A stretch of 64,000 bases of DNA, from contig CAWGNT010000023.1 in assembly GCA_963824085.1 (NCBI GenBank), forward strand, positions 310,001 through 374,000, in the 5' to 3' direction. The position numbers were made by a program, and so were the translations under genes. A model generated the notes under the pieces. It was not told the origin of the DNA. It searched no databases and saw only the letters and a list, made by a program, of their open reading frames with translations. Positions 62,359 through 64,000 of this stretch are shown piece after piece; the stretch's first letter is position 1, and every line of letters begins with the position of its first letter. The DNA comes from JARRNE01 sp963824085 (lineage in GTDB: Bacteria > Pseudomonadota > Gammaproteobacteria > Chromatiales > Chromatiaceae).

Positions 62359-62610
62359 TCAATGCTTCTTTCTGTAGGCCAGCACGCGCACGCTCTTCCC
62401 GGTCGCCCTGCGGAAATTGAACCCTTCCGCGCAGCCTCTCGCGTAATCTGTCACCTCTTCCAGTGTCCCGCGGTGAAGCCCGGTAATCTGGGCGCTTCCG
62501 CTCGAGAGCACGTAGCGGTACCAATCTCCTCCTCCCTGGCCGCCAACGGACATGGTGGCTTTCTCCACTAAGGCGACTTCATATCGGCGTCGAGGCAGGT
62601 TGCTGGGCAT
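62359..62610 (-). CDS. Small basic hypothetical protein
   Basis: From the ATG at 62610 the 83-residue protein shows MPSNLPRRRYEVALVEKA, a Gly-rich loop (SVGGQGGGDWYRYV), an alternating strand-helix pattern and the C-terminal FNFRRATGKSVRVLAYRKKH. The ordered segment and basic tail look like a real, compact RNA- or DNA-binding type protein, but I do not recognise the family. It converges with the methyltransferase gene. Confidence 0.6.
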   Translation of the reverse strand: MPSNLPRRRYEVALVEKATMSVGGQGGGDWYRYVLSSGSAQITGLHRGTLEEVTDYARGCAEGFNFRRATGKSVRVLAYRKKH

Positions 62611-63037
62611 TTCGTCATCCGGCAGGATACTGTGTGGGAAGGGGGCTTTTCGGGTGAACGTGTGGGCGGCTTCTCGCGACCGGGGTCGACACGGATGATC
62701 GATCGGTTGAACGCATGCCAATCGCGACCTGTGATGGCGCTTGCCAAGTCTTCCGAGCTCGGCTCAGCATACCCAAGCTCGCACGACCCGCGACAAGTTT
62801 CCCTGAAACCCGCCGTACTCGGTGAACCACGCCTTTGCGAGAAAATAGGCCGCGGATGTTCGTCTCGTCCGGGATATTACGAACGCAACCGGTCACTGTC
62901 GGCTGGCCATTGTTGGAGCAGTCGGACCAACCAAGCACAACTTCTCATCAATGGCTTGCGTGCGGCCATCCGCCGAACGCCAAAAAATCGACGCACCTCC
63001 CTGTGCATCAGAGCGCCTTCAGCTTGGCAACAATTCC
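62611..63037. other. Intergenic region without recognised gene
   Basis: No frame on either strand looks like a protein. The region lies upstream of the 62359 gene and downstream of the sulfur globule protein gene, both leftward, and should hold the end of the latter's transcript. Confidence 0.4.
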
Positions 63038-63421
63038 TTATCTAGTCTGGGCTGGGGCAGCCGGAACCGCCGGGACAACTGGAGCGACCGGCGCGGCATA
63101 GGGGTAGCCGCCGTACCCACCGTACCCGGGATATCCGCCGCCCCAGCCACCTGGGTATCCACCGCCCCAACCGTACGGGCCGTAGCCGTAGCCGTAGTTA
63201 TTGCGGTAGCGGTTATAGCCGCGACCCGAGCCATGCCCGCCACCGGACATGTTCATGTTGAAGTCGCCGTAGCCGTCGCCCATCATGTCGTTCCACCAGT
63301 CGTTGCCCCCGGAGCCGTAGCCGGGGCCGCCACCCCACGGGCCGCCGCCCCACCAAGCACTCGCGGTGGCGGACACACCAAGCAGAGCGGCAATCGCCGC
63401 CGCGGTAGCAAGTTTCTTCAT
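63038..63421 (-). CDS. Sulfur globule protein (envelope protein, CV1/CV2-like)
   Basis: The 127-residue precursor has a Sec signal (MKKLATAAAIAALLGVSATA, cleavage before WWGGG) and a mature part extremely rich in Gly, Tyr, Trp, Pro and Asn. Repeats of GYGYGPYGWGG, GGYPGGWGGGYPG and a GDGYGDFNMNMSGGG segment are present. Sulfur globule envelope proteins of purple sulfur bacteria have this composition, a periplasmic signal and this MKKLATAA start. They coat intracellular sulfur globules. A strong AGGAGA site precedes the start. Confidence 0.8.
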   Translation of the reverse strand: MKKLATAAAIAALLGVSATASAWWGGGPWGGGPGYGSGGNDWWNDMMGDGYGDFNMNMSGGGHGSGRGYNRYRNNYGYGYGPYGWGGGYPGGWGGGYPGYGGYGGYPYAAPVAPVVPAVPAAPAQTR

Positions 63422-63917
63422 TCGATCTCTCCTATGTTATCAGTGGGGCCGAACACGAGGGCGTGCTCGTACGCCGCAGCTCGGCCGACCGGCAGTATGC
63501 GCCTTTTCCAAGCTACTCCGGCATTTATTTTCGTCCGTGGAGTCGCCAGTCGATAAAACCGGGCCCTCACCGGCTCCCGTCGTCCCGGTTCTCGAGGTCC
63601 AGGCTATGACTCTTTAGCTGTTCGACCCGAGCCTCACGCCACTCCTCGCGGCGTCGCACCTGTACCGAGCGTTTGTTGTCAGGCACTGCGGTACTCCATT
63701 CGGCCTAACAGAGCGCTCGTTACTGGTGCGTAAGTGATGCACAATCCTGGGCCGGGCGCACGATAATGGTGCGATGCGCTTTGGTCGCGTTCCGTTTTGA
63801 GCCCCGTTTCCTTCTGATAACAACCTGTTAACCGTCTGGCACGGCCGTCGCATCCGTGACCGAGGCGGAAGCGTGTGCACCGCCGTTCCAAGAACCAAAC
63901 CATCGGGAGTCGAGAGC
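63422..63917. other. Divergent regulatory region upstream of the sulfur globule gene
   Basis: No gene is recognised. It must hold the promoter of the leftward sulfur globule gene and the one for the rightward gene at the window end. The segments 63700-63760 and 63810-63835 are comparatively AT-rich, for example TGATAACAACCTGTTAACCG, an inverted GGTTAACAGG-like motif that might bind a regulator. Confidence 0.4.
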
Positions 63918-64000
63918 ATGCGGAGACGCAACTTCATCAAGGCATCCATCGTGGGCGCGAGCGCGGGGTTGGCGCTCGCTCTTTCCGGACTGGCTGCGGC
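63918..64000 (+). CDS. Start of a gene with a twin-arginine signal (3' cut by window end)
   Basis: The first 27 codons read MRRRNFIKASIVGASAGLAL and a further Ala/Leu-rich stretch: an RR-x-F-x-K motif followed by a hydrophobic core, the twin-arginine (Tat) signal form. Many Tat-exported periplasmic binding proteins and redox enzymes start this way; the family cannot be told from this fragment. Confidence 0.6.
   Translation, partial: MRRRNFIKASIVGASAGLALALSGLAA

Noticed and set aside
63038..63421. Tandem glycine/tyrosine codons read as a CRISPR-like or satellite repeat
   Set aside because: Repeat units are irregular, in frame and follow a signal peptide; they encode a sulfur globule-type protein. 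No CRISPR array was seen anywhere in the window.

Overview
The window looks like a chromosomal segment of a GC-rich sulfur-oxidising gammaproteobacterium, most likely Chromatiales-like. The strongest pointer is a secreted Gly/Tyr/Trp-rich protein at 63038-63421 of the sulfur-globule-envelope type. The rest fits: an aa3/caa3 cytochrome oxidase with accessory copper genes, feoABC, argS followed by a SPOR protein, lptM-lysA, a Braun-type lipoprotein with an L,D-transpeptidase, and CCA-encoding tRNAs. The organism call is inference; no rRNA is present.

Layout. 1-3.5 kb: an M61 peptidase cut by the left edge, birA, coaX and a membrane-anchored hypothetical protein. 3.6-9.6 kb: tRNA-Thr(TGT), a diguanylate cyclase, a gluconokinase-type kinase, membrane proteins, a HEAT-repeat protein, and remnants of a DUF1311 protein and a small lipoprotein. 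9.6-15.9 kb: a partly decayed respiratory-oxidase locus. SCO and heme A synthase are intact. An oxidase subunit I-like gene, DUF2909, coxC, cox11 and an ergothioneine egtD are ruined. An intact copper operon follows (caa3-type CtaG, PCu(A)C, SCO). 16.1-18.7 kb: a mobile-element graveyard with a degenerate tRNA-Leu(CAG), an IS630 tail, and an IS3 remnant nested in an IS110 remnant. 18.8-27.4 kb: the working oxidase locus, transcribed mostly leftward (DUF2244, coxB with fused cytochrome c, coxA, small assembly protein, coxC, SURF1, thioredoxin-like protein, ctaB, DUF2970). Here heme A synthase is truncated and cox11 is reduced to a scar.

27.8-38 kb: mixed metabolism, including an ACP-FAAL-PlsC fusion, PhoU, SixA, fructosamine kinase and an HNH nuclease. 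Two copies of a foldable intergenic repeat with a compensatory base change, and a 131-bp palindromic element, sit here. 38-49 kb: priA, argS, a SPOR protein, feoABC, an EF-G paralogue and the L,D-transpeptidase/Lpp pair. 49-64 kb: an exported tail-collar-like protein, a DUF98 protein, a DegT aminotransferase, lptM-lysA-methyltransferase, rlmI, a YyaL-type protein, an EamA transporter, an mscS remnant, an RRM protein, a small methyltransferase operon, the sulfur globule protein, and the first codons of a gene with a twin-arginine signal.

The main biological story is the two oxidase loci. Each has lost what the other keeps: one retains coxABC, SURF1 and ctaB, the other retains heme A synthase and copper delivery. 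Cox11 appears to be lost from both and may be replaced by the caa3-type CtaG. The most open observation is the covarying structured repeat at 29.8 and 37.9 kb. No CRISPR array, prophage or rRNA operon was seen.
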